From: an uncultured Cryomorphaceae bacterium
GTDB taxonomy: Bacteria > Bacteroidota > Bacteroidia > Flavobacteriales_G > Salibacteraceae
Length of the DNA stretch: 54,427 bases
Direction: 5' to 3'
Assembly: GCA_913056155.1 (NCBI GenBank)
Contig: CAJXMT010000002.1
Span: 1 to 54,427 of the forward strand
Shown here piece after piece: positions 1-7,974 of the stretch. Below the pieces are notes generated by a model that did not search any database, had not been told where the DNA came from, and saw only the letters and a program-made list of their open reading frames with translations. Both the position numbers and the translations under genes were made by a program. Every line of letters starts with the position of its first letter. Position 1 is the first letter of the stretch.

Positions 1-150
1 ATGCAGGGCAAGGTTCTGACCGATAAAAAACTAGGCCGTATAGACGGCGAGCTAGTTGAAGAGGTGAACTTGAACTTAGCAGCAGGCGTTTACTTTGTAA
101 AAGTCATTCGCGACGGTAACTTAAGCGTGAAGCGAGTGGTGGTGCAGTAG
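1..150 (+). CDS. C-terminal end of a T9SS-secreted protein (5' end outside window)
   Basis: The reading frame is open from the first base and stops at 148-150, giving 49 residues. It ends in GVYFVKVIRDGN followed by LSVKRVVVQ, the pattern of the type A T9SS C-terminal sorting domain: a GxYxV strand, a charged turn, then a K(R)xxVV strand. In this family the domain directs an outer-membrane-translocated cargo to the cell surface and is cleaved. Nothing of the passenger is visible, so its function cannot be stated. An exact copy of the dispersed 10-mer GGTTCTGACC lies in this frame at 12-21, read as V-L-T. A strong terminator follows. Confidence 0.8.
   Translation: MQGKVLTDKKLGRIDGELVEEVNLNLAAGVYFVKVIRDGNLSVKRVVVQ
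12..21 (-). repeat. Dispersed motif copy 1 (GGTTCTGACC)
   Basis: Exact core, in the T9SS cargo gene, read V-L-T. Confidence 0.9.
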
Positions 151-188
151 CTGTGACACGTTAAAATAGAAATCTGAATGTAAGCAAT

Positions 189-225
189 ACCCTTCTTTCT
201 CCTCGGCAGAAAGGAGGGTTTTTTT
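189..225 (+). terminator. Intrinsic terminator after the T9SS cargo gene
   Basis: A 12-bp stem (ACCCTTCTTTCT with AGAAAGGAGGGT, one G-U pair), a 7-base loop and a run of seven T. It lies 38 bases after the stop codon at 150 and before the next promoter. Confidence 0.92.
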
Positions 226-251
226 ATGGTGAAAAAACAACTGAACTTTAT

Positions 252-259
252 CATATTTG
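252..259 (+). promoter_or_regulatory. Bacteroidota -7 promoter element (CATATTTG) for the DUF2911 lipoprotein
   Basis: CATATTTG differs by one base from TAnnTTTG and sits 18 bases before the ATG at 278. The same octamer precedes the transglycosylase gene. No clear -33 element is visible. The TTG chosen by the ORF track lies inside this element, which argues for the ATG start. Confidence 0.5.
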
Positions 260-277
260 CAAGACAAATTTAAAGTC

Positions 278-952
278 ATGAAAAAAACATTTTTTTGGAT
301 GTTCATTGCAGCCGTTTCATTCTCAAGTTGCGGTGAACAAAAAGGAGACAACAAACAAAAAAAAGAAACCAAACCGTCCCGGGAAGTTTTGACCCCCGAA
401 AAGGAGGCCGCTTTAAGTATTGAGGAAGAGCATGCTGTTTTTAAATCCCGGTATGCAGATAGTGTAAATCGCGGATTGATAGAACCCGATACCTTTATCG
501 GTAGTGCACGCCGGGTTGCCCGGGAAAAAATTGCCGGCTGTGAAATTACCGTGAATTACGGGTCTCCCGGAAAACGAGGGCGAGTACTTTGGAATGGCTT
601 AGTGAGTTATGATCAAGTTTGGGTGAGTGGTTCTCACTGGGCTACAGCAGTTGAATTTAGCAAACCGGTAAAAGTTGGGGAAACAGTTATAAATCCGGGT
701 ATGTATGCTTTTTTTACCATTCCGGGAAGGGAGGAATGGACGCTTATTATCAATGAAATCTACGATCAACATTTAGCCGAGGAATATGATAAGAGGTTGG
801 ATTTAGTGCGGGTAAAAGTGAAACCCCGGCATTTGGATGAAACCATTCAGCGCCTTACCTATTCCGTAGATTCCGAGGGAAGCCGTTACGGTGAAATTTC
901 CATGGCCTGGGATCAAATAAAAGTGAGTATGCCATTTGAAGTTTTGGAATGA
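278..952 (+). CDS. DUF2911 family lipoprotein
   Basis: A 224-residue lipoprotein. The N-terminus is a signal peptide (MKKTFFWMFIAAVSF) ending in a lipobox with cysteine (SSC), followed by a charged linker rich in K and E. From about residue 65 it carries the DUF2911 signature: a VNYGSPGKRGR segment, a VWVSGSHWAT segment where the family usually has VWRTGANEAT, then PGMYAFFTIPG and W-T-hydrophobic-N. DUF2911 proteins are small beta-rich envelope proteins of Bacteroidota with no established biochemical function. The start at 278 is preferred to TTG 257 because it gives a clean signal peptide. Its stop overlaps the next gene's start by 4 bases (ATGA), so the two are probably co-transcribed. Confidence 0.85.
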   Translation: MKKTFFWMFIAAVSFSSCGEQKGDNKQKKETKPSREVLTPEKEAALSIEEEHAVFKSRYADSVNRGLIEPDTFIGSARRVAREKIAGCEITVNYGSPGKRGRVLWNGLVSYDQVWVSGSHWATAVEFSKPVKVGETVINPGMYAFFTIPGREEWTLIINEIYDQHLAEEYDKRLDLVRVKVKPRHLDETIQRLTYSVDSEGSRYGEISMAWDQIKVSMPFEVLE

Positions 953-2091
953 TTCAAACGAGTTTTTGGGAAAAAACAGCTTTTTTAAAGCCGCGTGATT
1001 TTATCGTTATAGGATCCGGAATAACCGGGCTTTCTACCGCATTGCGTATTGCAGAACTAAATCCCACCGCTTCCATAGCAGTACTTGAACGCGGTATGTT
1101 ACCCTCCGGGGCAAGTACTAAAAATGCCGGTTTTGCTTGCTTTGGCAGTTTATCTGAGTTGGTGGCTGATTTGGACAATATGCCCGAGGGTGAGCTGCTC
1201 AAACTTATAGAAATGCGTTGGCGCGGCTTAGAATTATTAAAAAGCAATTTTCCCGGTATTGATTTTGATCCTTGCGGAGGTTTTGAGCTTTTTACTCCGC
1301 AAGATGCCGTTTTGTATGAAAAGTGCATGCAGTCCATGAAGGCATTCAATCAAAAGCTCAAAAACATTGTGGGAAGTACGGTATTTTCACAAATCCGGGA
1401 AACAAACCGGTTTGGTTTTAAAGGAGTGAATCATATTATTCAGAACCAATATGAAGGGGCATTAAATCCGGGAAAGTTAATGCGTAAACTCATTAGCCGG
1501 TGTCGCAAAGCGGGAATCGAGATATTTACGGGAGCAGAGGTGGAAAGTTGGAATGAAACCGCAAACGCGATTACTGTGCAAACAAAGTATCATGAGCTTC
1601 AAACCGAACATCTCATCGTTGCGGTAAACGGCTTTGCTCAACAATTGCTTACCGATATGGATGTGCGCCCTGCTCGTGCTCAAGTGTTAATCACTAAGCC
1701 CTTGAAAAATCTGAAAGTCAAAGGCACTTTTCATTATGATCGGGGTTACTATTATTTTCGCCATATCGGTAACCGGCTTTTACTGGGCGGCGGTCGTAAC
1801 TTAGACTCAGCCGCTGAAACTACCACGAATGCGGCTCTGACTAATACCATACAAAACGGGTTGGAAAAGCTGTTGAGGGAAGTGATTTTACCTGAACATG
1901 AAAACCTTGAAATTGAACACCGCTGGAGTGGAATTATGGGTGTGGGAAACAGTAAAAAAGTGATTGTAAAAAAGGTCAGTGATCGCGTGGTTTGTGCTGT
2001 CAGACTGGGTGGAATGGGAGTAGCCATCGGTTCGCTGATAGGTAAAGAAGCGGCAGAACTGTCTTGCGGTAAAAATAAATCCGACATTTAA
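949..2091 (+). CDS. FAD-dependent oxidoreductase, DAO (D-amino-acid oxidase-like) family
   Basis: This 380-residue protein has an N-terminal Rossmann dinucleotide-binding motif, VIGSGITGLSTA (about residues 20-31), then an acidic strand end (LERG) that would bind the ribose of FAD. The following segment PSGASTKNAGFACFG is typical of DAO-family enzymes such as glycine oxidase and gamma-glutamylputrescine oxidase. The C-terminal RWSGIMG and GGMGVAIGSLIGK segments are the usual FAD-closing region. The substrate cannot be read from sequence; an amine or amino acid is expected. There is no signal peptide, so it should be cytoplasmic. It overlaps the DUF2911 gene by 4 bases, although an enzyme and a lipoprotein make an odd pair. 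Confidence 0.8.
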   Translation: MIQTSFWEKTAFLKPRDFIVIGSGITGLSTALRIAELNPTASIAVLERGMLPSGASTKNAGFACFGSLSELVADLDNMPEGELLKLIEMRWRGLELLKSNFPGIDFDPCGGFELFTPQDAVLYEKCMQSMKAFNQKLKNIVGSTVFSQIRETNRFGFKGVNHIIQNQYEGALNPGKLMRKLISRCRKAGIEIFTGAEVESWNETANAITVQTKYHELQTEHLIVAVNGFAQQLLTDMDVRPARAQVLITKPLKNLKVKGTFHYDRGYYYFRHIGNRLLLGGGRNLDSAAETTTNAALTNTIQNGLEKLLREVILPEHENLEIEHRWSGIMGVGNSKKVIVKKVSDRVVCAVRLGGMGVAIGSLIGKEAAELSCGKNKSDI

Positions 2092-2094
2092 AAG

Positions 2095-2102
2095 TAAATT
2101 TG
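2095..2102 (+). promoter_or_regulatory. -7 promoter element (TAAATTTG) for the Kef-type antiporter
   Basis: An exact TAnnTTTG match four bases after the oxidoreductase stop and about 45 bases before the antiporter ATG. The -33 element is not obvious. Confidence 0.5.
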
Positions 2103-2147
2103 CACCTTTTGTAATCAAGTCGTTTGAATCATTAAGTTCAGCTATTT

Positions 2148-4145
2148 ATGGATATACCTTTCCTGCAAGATTTACTCATTATACTTTCCCTTGCTACCCT
2201 TGTAGTTTTTGTTTTTAAACGCCTGAAACTCCCGGCTATTTTGGGATTCATTTTAACGGGAACGCTTGCGGGGCCTCATGTAATGGGCTGGGTAGGCGCT
2301 TCACATGAAGTGGAAATAACCTCTGAAATAGGCATTATTTTACTTCTGTTTGTTATCGGTATCGAGTTTTCCATAAAACAACTGGCTGCGATTAAAAAAA
2401 CCGTGTTTTTGGGCGGTTTCTTACAGGTGTTCCTCACTGTGCTTTTTACAGCCGGCACTTTTATGTTGCTCGATTATACTTGGCAGGAATCTGTTTTCAT
2501 CGGTTTTTTGTTTTCACTCAGTAGCACGGCCATTGTTTTAAAAATGTTGCAAGAGCGTAAAGAAATCACCAAACCGCATGGCAGAATGGTGTTGGGCGTG
2601 CTCATTTTTCAAGATATTATTGTAGTTCCCATGATGTTGTTTACACCCATTATTGCCGGTGGGGCCGGAGATGTGGGCGAGGCATTAGTGGGATTGGGAA
2701 TTAAATTTATTGTACTCATTGTACTCACTTATGTATTGGCAAGATTCATAGTTCCGCGGCTTCTTCACGAAATTGCAAAAACCCGAAGTCGAGAATTATT
2801 TATACTCGCAACGGTAGTGATTTGCTTTGCCGTTGCATGGGTAACGGATATGGCAGGTCTCTCACCCGCGTTAGGTGCTTTTTTAGCCGGGCTTATTATT
2901 TCAGAATCAGAGTACAGCCATCAAGCTACAGGGGTAATTCTCCCTTTTAGGGAACTGTTTACGGGATTGTTTTTTGTTTCCATAGGCATGTTACTTAATA
3001 TTGACTTCTTAGTTGACCATTTGGTATTTATACTTTTACTTGTGGTTTTGGTGATGTTCGGAAAAGCTTTAATTGCTTGGGTAGCGGCCCGGCTTTTATC
3101 GTATTCGGTAAAAGCTTCATTGCTCACTGCTTTTTCCATATTCCAAGTGGGAGAATTTGCATTCATCTTATCTGAGTATGGTTTGGAGTACCAACTCCTG
3201 GGCGAGGTAAAATATCAATACTTTTTAGCTGTATCTATATTGAGTATGGCCGTAACGCCTTTTGTAATCAATGCCTCTAATACACTGGTGGGTAAAGTAC
3301 TCAAAACAGGCAGTAAAATAGTGCCGGATCGATTTAAAAAGTCAACCGCAAACGGCGAAAGTGAGGTTGAAGAGTTCACCGAAATAACAGATCATTTAAT
3401 CATTATTGGCTTTGGACTAAACGGCCAAAATGTAGCACGTGCAGCAAAATACTCTGATATTCCATTTGTTGTGGCAGAAATGAATCCGGAGACGGTAAAA
3501 AAATATAAAGAACAGGGCGAGTCTATTATATTTGGTGAAGCTTCTCAACCCCACATCTTGCACACACTTAATATAGAAGAGGCACGGGTGGTGGTGGTGG
3601 CCATTAGCGATGCAGAAAGTACAAAAGCCATCCTTCGTGAAATAAGACAAATAAACGATAAGGTTCACGTGATAATCAGAACCCGATACGTAAAAGAAAT
3701 TGATGAACTTGTTGAGTTGGGAGCAGATGAGGTTATTCCAGAGGAGTTTGAAACCTCAATCGAAATATTTTCAAGAACCATGCATAAATTCTTGGTTCCG
3801 CTGGATCACATTGACCATTTGGCCGATAAAATCAGAAGTGACAATTACACCATGCTGCGGCCCGGCAGTTTCATTAAGGCGCAAAAAGATGATATTATTC
3901 CGCGGTTAGACATTGAATGCATAAGAGTTACTCGAGAAGGCGGGAAAGTAGAGGGTAAAACCGTTCTTAAAGCTCAAGTACGTGAGCGCTTTAATGTGAG
4001 TATTGTAGCTCTGATGCGCGAAAACAATTTAATTTCTAATATAGCCCCCGATATTAAGGTTAAAAGAGATGATTTACTGTATGTTACAGGTAAAAAACAA
4101 GATCTTGATAAATTCGCCCAAGCCGTAAAAATACCCGTAAAATAA
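2148..4145 (+). CDS. CPA2-family cation:proton antiporter, KefB/KefC-like with RCK domains
   Basis: A 665-residue membrane protein. Residues about 5-390 form roughly a dozen hydrophobic segments of the Na+/H+ exchanger (CPA2) fold, including the SLSSTAIVLKML and LSPALGAFLAGL motifs typical of KefB/KefC and related antiporters. A TrkA-N (RCK) domain follows from about 410, with the nucleotide-binding motif IIIGFGLNGQNVA and an acidic residue closing the second strand. The end (about 575-665) is a TrkA-C domain. The family exports K+ or Na+ in exchange for protons, gated by the RCK ligand. No KefF/KefG partner lies nearby, so glutathione-adduct gating is not supported. It has its own promoter and is followed by a new one. 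Confidence 0.88.
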   Translation: MDIPFLQDLLIILSLATLVVFVFKRLKLPAILGFILTGTLAGPHVMGWVGASHEVEITSEIGIILLLFVIGIEFSIKQLAAIKKTVFLGGFLQVFLTVLFTAGTFMLLDYTWQESVFIGFLFSLSSTAIVLKMLQERKEITKPHGRMVLGVLIFQDIIVVPMMLFTPIIAGGAGDVGEALVGLGIKFIVLIVLTYVLARFIVPRLLHEIAKTRSRELFILATVVICFAVAWVTDMAGLSPALGAFLAGLIISESEYSHQATGVILPFRELFTGLFFVSIGMLLNIDFLVDHLVFILLLVVLVMFGKALIAWVAARLLSYSVKASLLTAFSIFQVGEFAFILSEYGLEYQLLGEVKYQYFLAVSILSMAVTPFVINASNTLVGKVLKTGSKIVPDRFKKSTANGESEVEEFTEITDHLIIIGFGLNGQNVARAAKYSDIPFVVAEMNPETVKKYKEQGESIIFGEASQPHILHTLNIEEARVVVVAISDAESTKAILREIRQINDKVHVIIRTRYVKEIDELVELGADEVIPEEFETSIEIFSRTMHKFLVPLDHIDHLADKIRSDNYTMLRPGSFIKAQKDDIIPRLDIECIRVTREGGKVEGKTVLKAQVRERFNVSIVALMRENNLISNIAPDIKVKRDDLLYVTGKKQDLDKFAQAVKIPVK

Positions 4146-4239
4146 CCCCCGGCTAAATGGACTTATGATAGAGGTATACGGGACCTTTTATGTTCTAAAA
4201 AATTGTAAACCTTGTATTTACGTTGCCGTTTTATTATCG

Positions 4240-4247
4240 TACTTTTG
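4240..4247 (+). promoter_or_regulatory. -7 promoter element (TACTTTTG) for the bactofilin gene
   Basis: An exact TAnnTTTG element 17 bases before the ATG at 4265. TTG triplets upstream at 4212 and 4223 are poorly spaced for a -33 element. It overlaps the upstream part of the ORF-track ORF (4223), so the earlier start is unlikely. Confidence 0.6.
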
Positions 4248-4264
4248 CACGAAATACATTTCGC

Positions 4265-4687
4265 ATGTTTAAATCAAATTCAGGAATGGCAAAAAAAAAC
4301 GGCGACGTTGATTTAGGTTCTCGAAATCATATTGCACAAGGAACCCGAATAAACGGCGATATATTAACAGAAGGCGATATACGCATTGACGGTCAACTCG
4401 AAGGTACCGTTCAATCTCAGGGAAAAGTGGTAGTAGGACACACCGGTACCATTAAAGGCGAGGTAAAATGTCAAACGGCAAATGTTTCCGGTCGCGTATC
4501 GGGAAAGCTCAACGCTGCTGAAATGGTTTCTTTTCAAGAATCAGGAGTATTTTCCGGGGAAATGGTTTATGGCAAACTCAGTGTTGATCCGGGTGCCACG
4601 ATTGAAGGTACATTTACTATAGCCGGCAAAGTGAAAGATTTAAACTCCAATGACAAACAAAAAGGACAAGGTAAAAAAACCGGTTGA
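4265..4687 (+). CDS. Bactofilin (polymer-forming cytoskeletal protein)
   Basis: A 140-residue protein with the bactofilin beta-helix core: repeating short strands such as GTRINGDILTEGDIRIDGQLEG, then GTIKGEVKC, VSGRVSGKLNA and GVFSGEMVYGKL, each turn carrying a glycine. Bactofilins self-assemble without nucleotide into filaments that scaffold envelope or shape functions. The short basic N-terminus (MFKSNSGMAKK) and K/Q-rich tail flank the core, as usual. The start at 4265 follows the promoter element; MAKK at 4286 is an alternative. The 3' end overlaps the AtpZ gene by 38 bases. This bactofilin-AtpZ pairing is common in Bacteroidota upstream of ATP synthase genes. Confidence 0.9.
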   Translation: MFKSNSGMAKKNGDVDLGSRNHIAQGTRINGDILTEGDIRIDGQLEGTVQSQGKVVVGHTGTIKGEVKCQTANVSGRVSGKLNAAEMVSFQESGVFSGEMVYGKLSVDPGATIEGTFTIAGKVKDLNSNDKQKGQGKKTG

Positions 4688-4868
4688 CGCCTTTATTAAA
4701 TACTCGAGTTTAGCTATTGAAATGGCTGCAATCATCGGTATATTTACTTATGCGGGTGTAAAAGCAGATGAGTATTTTGAAACCGGCCCATGGCTCACAC
4801 TCGTTCTCTCATTAACAGGCGTACTCGGTTCACTTGTACGCGTTATCAAACAACTTACCAAGTCGTGA
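4650..4868 (+). CDS. AtpZ/AtpI-family protein
   Basis: A 72-residue protein with a charged N-terminus (MTNKKDKVKKPVD) and two transmembrane helices (about 20-38 and 46-63). These include the family features FTYAGVKADEYF and SLVRVIKQL. AtpI/AtpZ proteins assist assembly or ion supply of the F1Fo ATP synthase rotor. It starts inside the bactofilin reading frame (38-base overlap), and the next gene's GTG overlaps its TGA, so the three form one tight unit. The expected downstream atpB/atpE genes are absent; see findings. Confidence 0.82.
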   Translation: MTNKKDKVKKPVDAFIKYSSLAIEMAAIIGIFTYAGVKADEYFETGPWLTLVLSLTGVLGSLVRVIKQLTKS

Positions 4869-5251
4869 AAAGGGCAGTGCTTTTTACGGCAATAGCGGCA
4901 GGTGCACTGATCGCGATACTCGGGGCACATTTTTTATGGGTTCGCTTTTCAACAATTCCCGTTTTATTAAACACGGCCGATTATAGTTTTATAATGATAC
5001 TCACCTTGACCACCTTATATACGGCGGCCTTTTTACTTCGTAACTTCCCCAAGTATGTGGGAGCGGCTTATGCCGGAATAGGGTTTTTGAAATTAATTGT
5101 AGTAGGCTCCTGGTTTTTCGCCTATATATCAGATGTTTCTGCAGAAACTAAAATTTACGTACTGCAATTTTTTGCCGTATATTTTTTCTTTCAACTTGTG
5201 GAAGTGGCGGCGTTGAGCAAAATACTGAACAAGATTAAACTCGGCACATAA
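4865..5251 (+). CDS. Small polytopic membrane protein (DUF6168-like position)
   Basis: A 128-residue protein read from GTG at 4865, overlapping the AtpZ stop (GTGA). The ORF track starts at 4790 in a poor, non-hydrophobic segment, so the GTG is better supported by the coupled arrangement. Four hydrophobic stretches are visible: about 4-24, 38-60, 67-87 and 100-120. In related genomes a four-helix protein (DUF6168 type) sits between AtpZ and the ATP synthase a subunit. I assign it by position and topology, not by a clear motif. Function unknown. No obvious ribosome binding site, as expected for translational coupling. Confidence 0.68.
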   Translation: MKRAVLFTAIAAGALIAILGAHFLWVRFSTIPVLLNTADYSFIMILTLTTLYTAAFLLRNFPKYVGAAYAGIGFLKLIVVGSWFFAYISDVSAETKIYVLQFFAVYFFFQLVEVAALSKILNKIKLGT

Positions 5252-5285
5252 AAGAGGCAAGGCAAATGCCCGTGTTGTTTTTTAT

Positions 5286-5328
5286 TCAGAACCGGCTTTC
5301 GTTTAGAGCCCCGAGTGAGGTTCTGACC
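5286..5328. repeat. Inverted pair of the dispersed motif (TCAGAACC ... GGTTCTGACC)
   Basis: TCAGAACC at 5286-5293 and GGTTCTGACC at 5319-5328 face each other, with a nested GGCT/AGCC between them. It lies 35 bases after the membrane-protein stop. The T run is on the upstream side and the A run downstream, so on the + strand it is a hairpin without a U tract. Confidence 0.7.
5319..5328 (-). repeat. Dispersed motif copy 2
   Basis: Exact core GGTTCTGACC followed by AAAATAAA; intergenic. Confidence 0.9.
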
Positions 5329-5418
5329 AAAATAAACACCAATAAGAATATACAATTATTGAACACAAAAACGTTTATAACATCTAAAGGCGGCAACGGT
5401 TCATTGAGGAATATTGGT

Positions 5419-5426
5419 CATATTTG
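5419..5426 (+). promoter_or_regulatory. -7 promoter element (CATATTTG) for the lytic transglycosylase
   Basis: Identical octamer to the one before the DUF2911 gene, 24 bases before the ATG at 5451. The TTG start in the ORF track lies inside it. Confidence 0.5.
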
Positions 5427-5450
5427 CAAATTCACAAGATATTGAAACAG

Positions 5451-6935
5451 ATGATTTACAAAATACTTATTACAACCCTATTACTGTCGGGTTTTCAAAC
5501 GCATGCAACAGCTTATGAGAAAGACTCACTCAAAGTTGTGCCTGATACGGGCGTTGCAGGTGTACAGCCTTCATTTTTTAAGCATTTAGACAGCTTGACC
5601 CACGGAGTTTATTTTACGGATGTGACCCGGAAACTAAGTGTTATGGATACGGCTTTCCCCGAGTTTGACAGCGTTCCCGACTTTGCCGATAGTGCAGTAG
5701 AGGCACGTTTGGAGTATTTGAATAAACGCACACCTTTTAATGCGGTTTATAATTCGAGAACAAAAGCATTTATTGATTTATACACGGTGAAGCGCCGAGA
5801 GCAAGTTGCCGGTATGCTGGGTTTAGCCGAGTTTTATTTTCCACTGTTTGAAGAAACTTTAGACAAACACGAAATGCCTTTAGAATTGAAATATTTGGCG
5901 GTTGTGGAAAGTGCTTTGAATCCGCGTGCACGCTCTCGAGCAGGAGCTGTAGGTTTGTGGCAGTTTATGTACTCAACCGGTAAAATGTTTGGATTGGAGC
6001 AAAATTCCTATATGGATGAACGTATGGATCCCGTTAAATCTACAGAGGCAGCTTGCCGATACCTCAATTATTTGTACGGTATTTATGGTAAATGGGATTT
6101 GGCTTTGGCAGCTTACAATTGCGGCCCGGGTAATGTAAATAAAGCCATTCGCCGTTCGGGTAAAGGGCTCGGGAATTACTGGGATATTTATTCGTTTTTA
6201 CCCCGCGAAACGCGCGGTTACGTGCCGGCTTTTATTGCGGCCTACTATGCCTTTGAGTACGCGGAAGAGTACAACATTAAGCCCGTAAAACCGATTGCGT
6301 TTTATTTTGAAACCGATACATTACACGTATCGGCACCGGTGAGTTATGAGGAGTTGAGTGCTCATTATAATTTAAACCCTGAGATATTGGCATTTCTCAA
6401 CCCGGCCTATAAAAGAGATAAAGTACCTGCTTACAGTAACAAAACTTCTATTTTGAGACTACCCAAAACGTACGGAGCAGATTACGCATTTGATTTGGAC
6501 TCCCTCTCAGCTATTACGGCCAAAAAGGAAGGAAAAGAAAACGATGGTAATTTGAGTGAATTTAGTGAAGATCGTGTTTATTATACGGTGAGGCGCGGTG
6601 ATTTCTTGGGAAAAATTGCCGGTCGTTACGGCGTGAGTTCAAGGCAAATCATGGCTTGGAATAATATGCGCAGCACGCGCATAAACATAGGTCAAAAATT
6701 AGTCATATACCCCCGAGGCAGCAGCATGACTCAAAATCAAAAACAACCCGCTAAGGAATACAATACACAGCAAGAGGGTGACTTCGTGTACTACAAAATT
6801 CAATCAGGTGATACGCTTTGGGATATAGCCAAAGCAAAAGGTGTCTCAGTTAATGAATTAAAGGAGCTCAACAGCCACCTCAATACGTCTAAATTGAAGC
6901 CGGGTACCAAAATAGTTGTGGGTTCAAATGGATAA
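5451..6935 (+). CDS. Lytic murein transglycosylase with two LysM domains (MltD-like)
   Basis: A 494-residue exported enzyme. It has a signal peptide (MIYKILITTLLLSGF, probable cleavage near HATA). The SLT domain begins about residue 140 and carries the catalytic glutamate in VVESALNPRA (about E153), then GAVGLWQFM and the LALAAYNCGPGNV motif. Two LysM modules follow, VYYTVRRGDFLGKIA and VYYKIQSGDTLWDIA, which bind peptidoglycan glycan. Such enzymes cleave the glycosidic bond between MurNAc and GlcNAc, forming 1,6-anhydroMurNAc. The ATG at 5451 is chosen because the upstream TTG lies in the promoter. The stop overlaps the DUF4837 gene by 8 bases, so the two are likely expressed together. Confidence 0.92.
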   Translation: MIYKILITTLLLSGFQTHATAYEKDSLKVVPDTGVAGVQPSFFKHLDSLTHGVYFTDVTRKLSVMDTAFPEFDSVPDFADSAVEARLEYLNKRTPFNAVYNSRTKAFIDLYTVKRREQVAGMLGLAEFYFPLFEETLDKHEMPLELKYLAVVESALNPRARSRAGAVGLWQFMYSTGKMFGLEQNSYMDERMDPVKSTEAACRYLNYLYGIYGKWDLALAAYNCGPGNVNKAIRRSGKGLGNYWDIYSFLPRETRGYVPAFIAAYYAFEYAEEYNIKPVKPIAFYFETDTLHVSAPVSYEELSAHYNLNPEILAFLNPAYKRDKVPAYSNKTSILRLPKTYGADYAFDLDSLSAITAKKEGKENDGNLSEFSEDRVYYTVRRGDFLGKIAGRYGVSSRQIMAWNNMRSTRINIGQKLVIYPRGSSMTQNQKQPAKEYNTQQEGDFVYYKIQSGDTLWDIAKAKGVSVNELKELNSHLNTSKLKPGTKIVVGSNG

Positions 6936-7947
6936 AGTGTTGAAAAAAGGACTGTTTTTTCTCTTCATTTTGGCACTTGCCGGATGCGGTGATGAAGATG
7001 ACGGCAAACGCTTTTTGCCCTCGCCTTCGGGACAACCGGGTGAGGTTGTAGTTTGGTGCAACGCCGGATTTTGGAAAAGTGAATACGGCGATACGTTGCG
7101 TAAGCACTTAAAACAACCTGTGCACGGTTTGCCGCAGCGCGAACCTGCGTTTGACTTACACCACGCAACCGATAATACGTTTAGCCGCGTGTTTAAAACA
7201 TTTGGCAATATATTGATTTTAGAGGTAGATGAGGGAAGGTTCACAAAACCCGAGCTCAAAATAGAGCGCAATAAGTGGGCACAACGCCAAGCTGTAATTC
7301 GATTGAAAGCCGCTTCAAAAAAGGAACTGGGTGAGGCTCTGACCAAAAATATGGATGATATTATCGAGCTTTTGAACAAGGCGGAAGCTAACCGAATTGC
7401 CCAAAAGCATAAAGATTTGGGCGATGAAAAACTAAATAATAAAATTGAAAAACTTACCGGTATTCAATTGTACACCATGAAAGATGCTTATTTGGCAAAG
7501 GAGGACAGTAATTATGTGTGGATTAGGTGTGAGCGCAGCAAAATAGAGGGAGGCTTTGATCATCAAATCAGCCAGGGCATATTAATTTTAAAAACGCCAT
7601 ATGAATCTATGGAACAGCTTAATAATTACGCTGTTTATAATTTACTTGATAGTGCACTAAAAGCATTGGTTCCCGGACCTGTTGAAAATTCATACATGAA
7701 AATAGACGAGGTAAACATGGATGTTAACATGAAAAAAGTGAATTTTCGCGATAAATTTGCTTTGGAAATGACCGGTTTGTGGCGCATGAAGGGTTATATG
7801 ATGGGTGGTCCTTGGTATGCCTTGCATATTGTGGATGATGGAAATAATGAGCTCATAAGCGCTTTTGGTTATGTATATGCACCTCAATTCAGTAAAAGGG
7901 AATACCGCCGTGAGGTAGAAGCCGTAATTAATTCTATTCAACTTTAA
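6928..7947 (+). CDS. DUF4837 family lipoprotein
   Basis: A 339-residue lipoprotein. Starting at ATG 6928, inside the end of the transglycosylase frame, it has a short basic start, a hydrophobic stretch and a canonical lipobox LAGC. DUF4837 features follow: GQPGEVVVWC near residue 40, then NTFSRVFKTFGNILILEVD and a C-terminal SAFGYVYAPQFSKREYRREVEA segment. The family is confined to Bacteroidota and has no known activity; many members lie beside envelope genes, as here. A one-mismatch copy of the dispersed motif (GGCTCTGACC, 7335-7344) is read as A-L-T. Confidence 0.85.
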   Translation: MDKVLKKGLFFLFILALAGCGDEDDGKRFLPSPSGQPGEVVVWCNAGFWKSEYGDTLRKHLKQPVHGLPQREPAFDLHHATDNTFSRVFKTFGNILILEVDEGRFTKPELKIERNKWAQRQAVIRLKAASKKELGEALTKNMDDIIELLNKAEANRIAQKHKDLGDEKLNNKIEKLTGIQLYTMKDAYLAKEDSNYVWIRCERSKIEGGFDHQISQGILILKTPYESMEQLNNYAVYNLLDSALKALVPGPVENSYMKIDEVNMDVNMKKVNFRDKFALEMTGLWRMKGYMMGGPWYALHIVDDGNNELISAFGYVYAPQFSKREYRREVEAVINSIQL

Positions 7948-7962
7948 AGAGTATAAAGCCCG

Positions 7963-7970
7963 TAACTTTG
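7963..7970 (+). promoter_or_regulatory. -7 promoter element (TAACTTTG) next to the amidohydrolase start
   Basis: Exact TAnnTTTG. Only four bases separate it from the ATG at 7975. With the usual offset from this element the transcript would begin at or within a few bases of the start codon. Confidence 0.6.
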
Positions 7971-7974
7971 AGCC

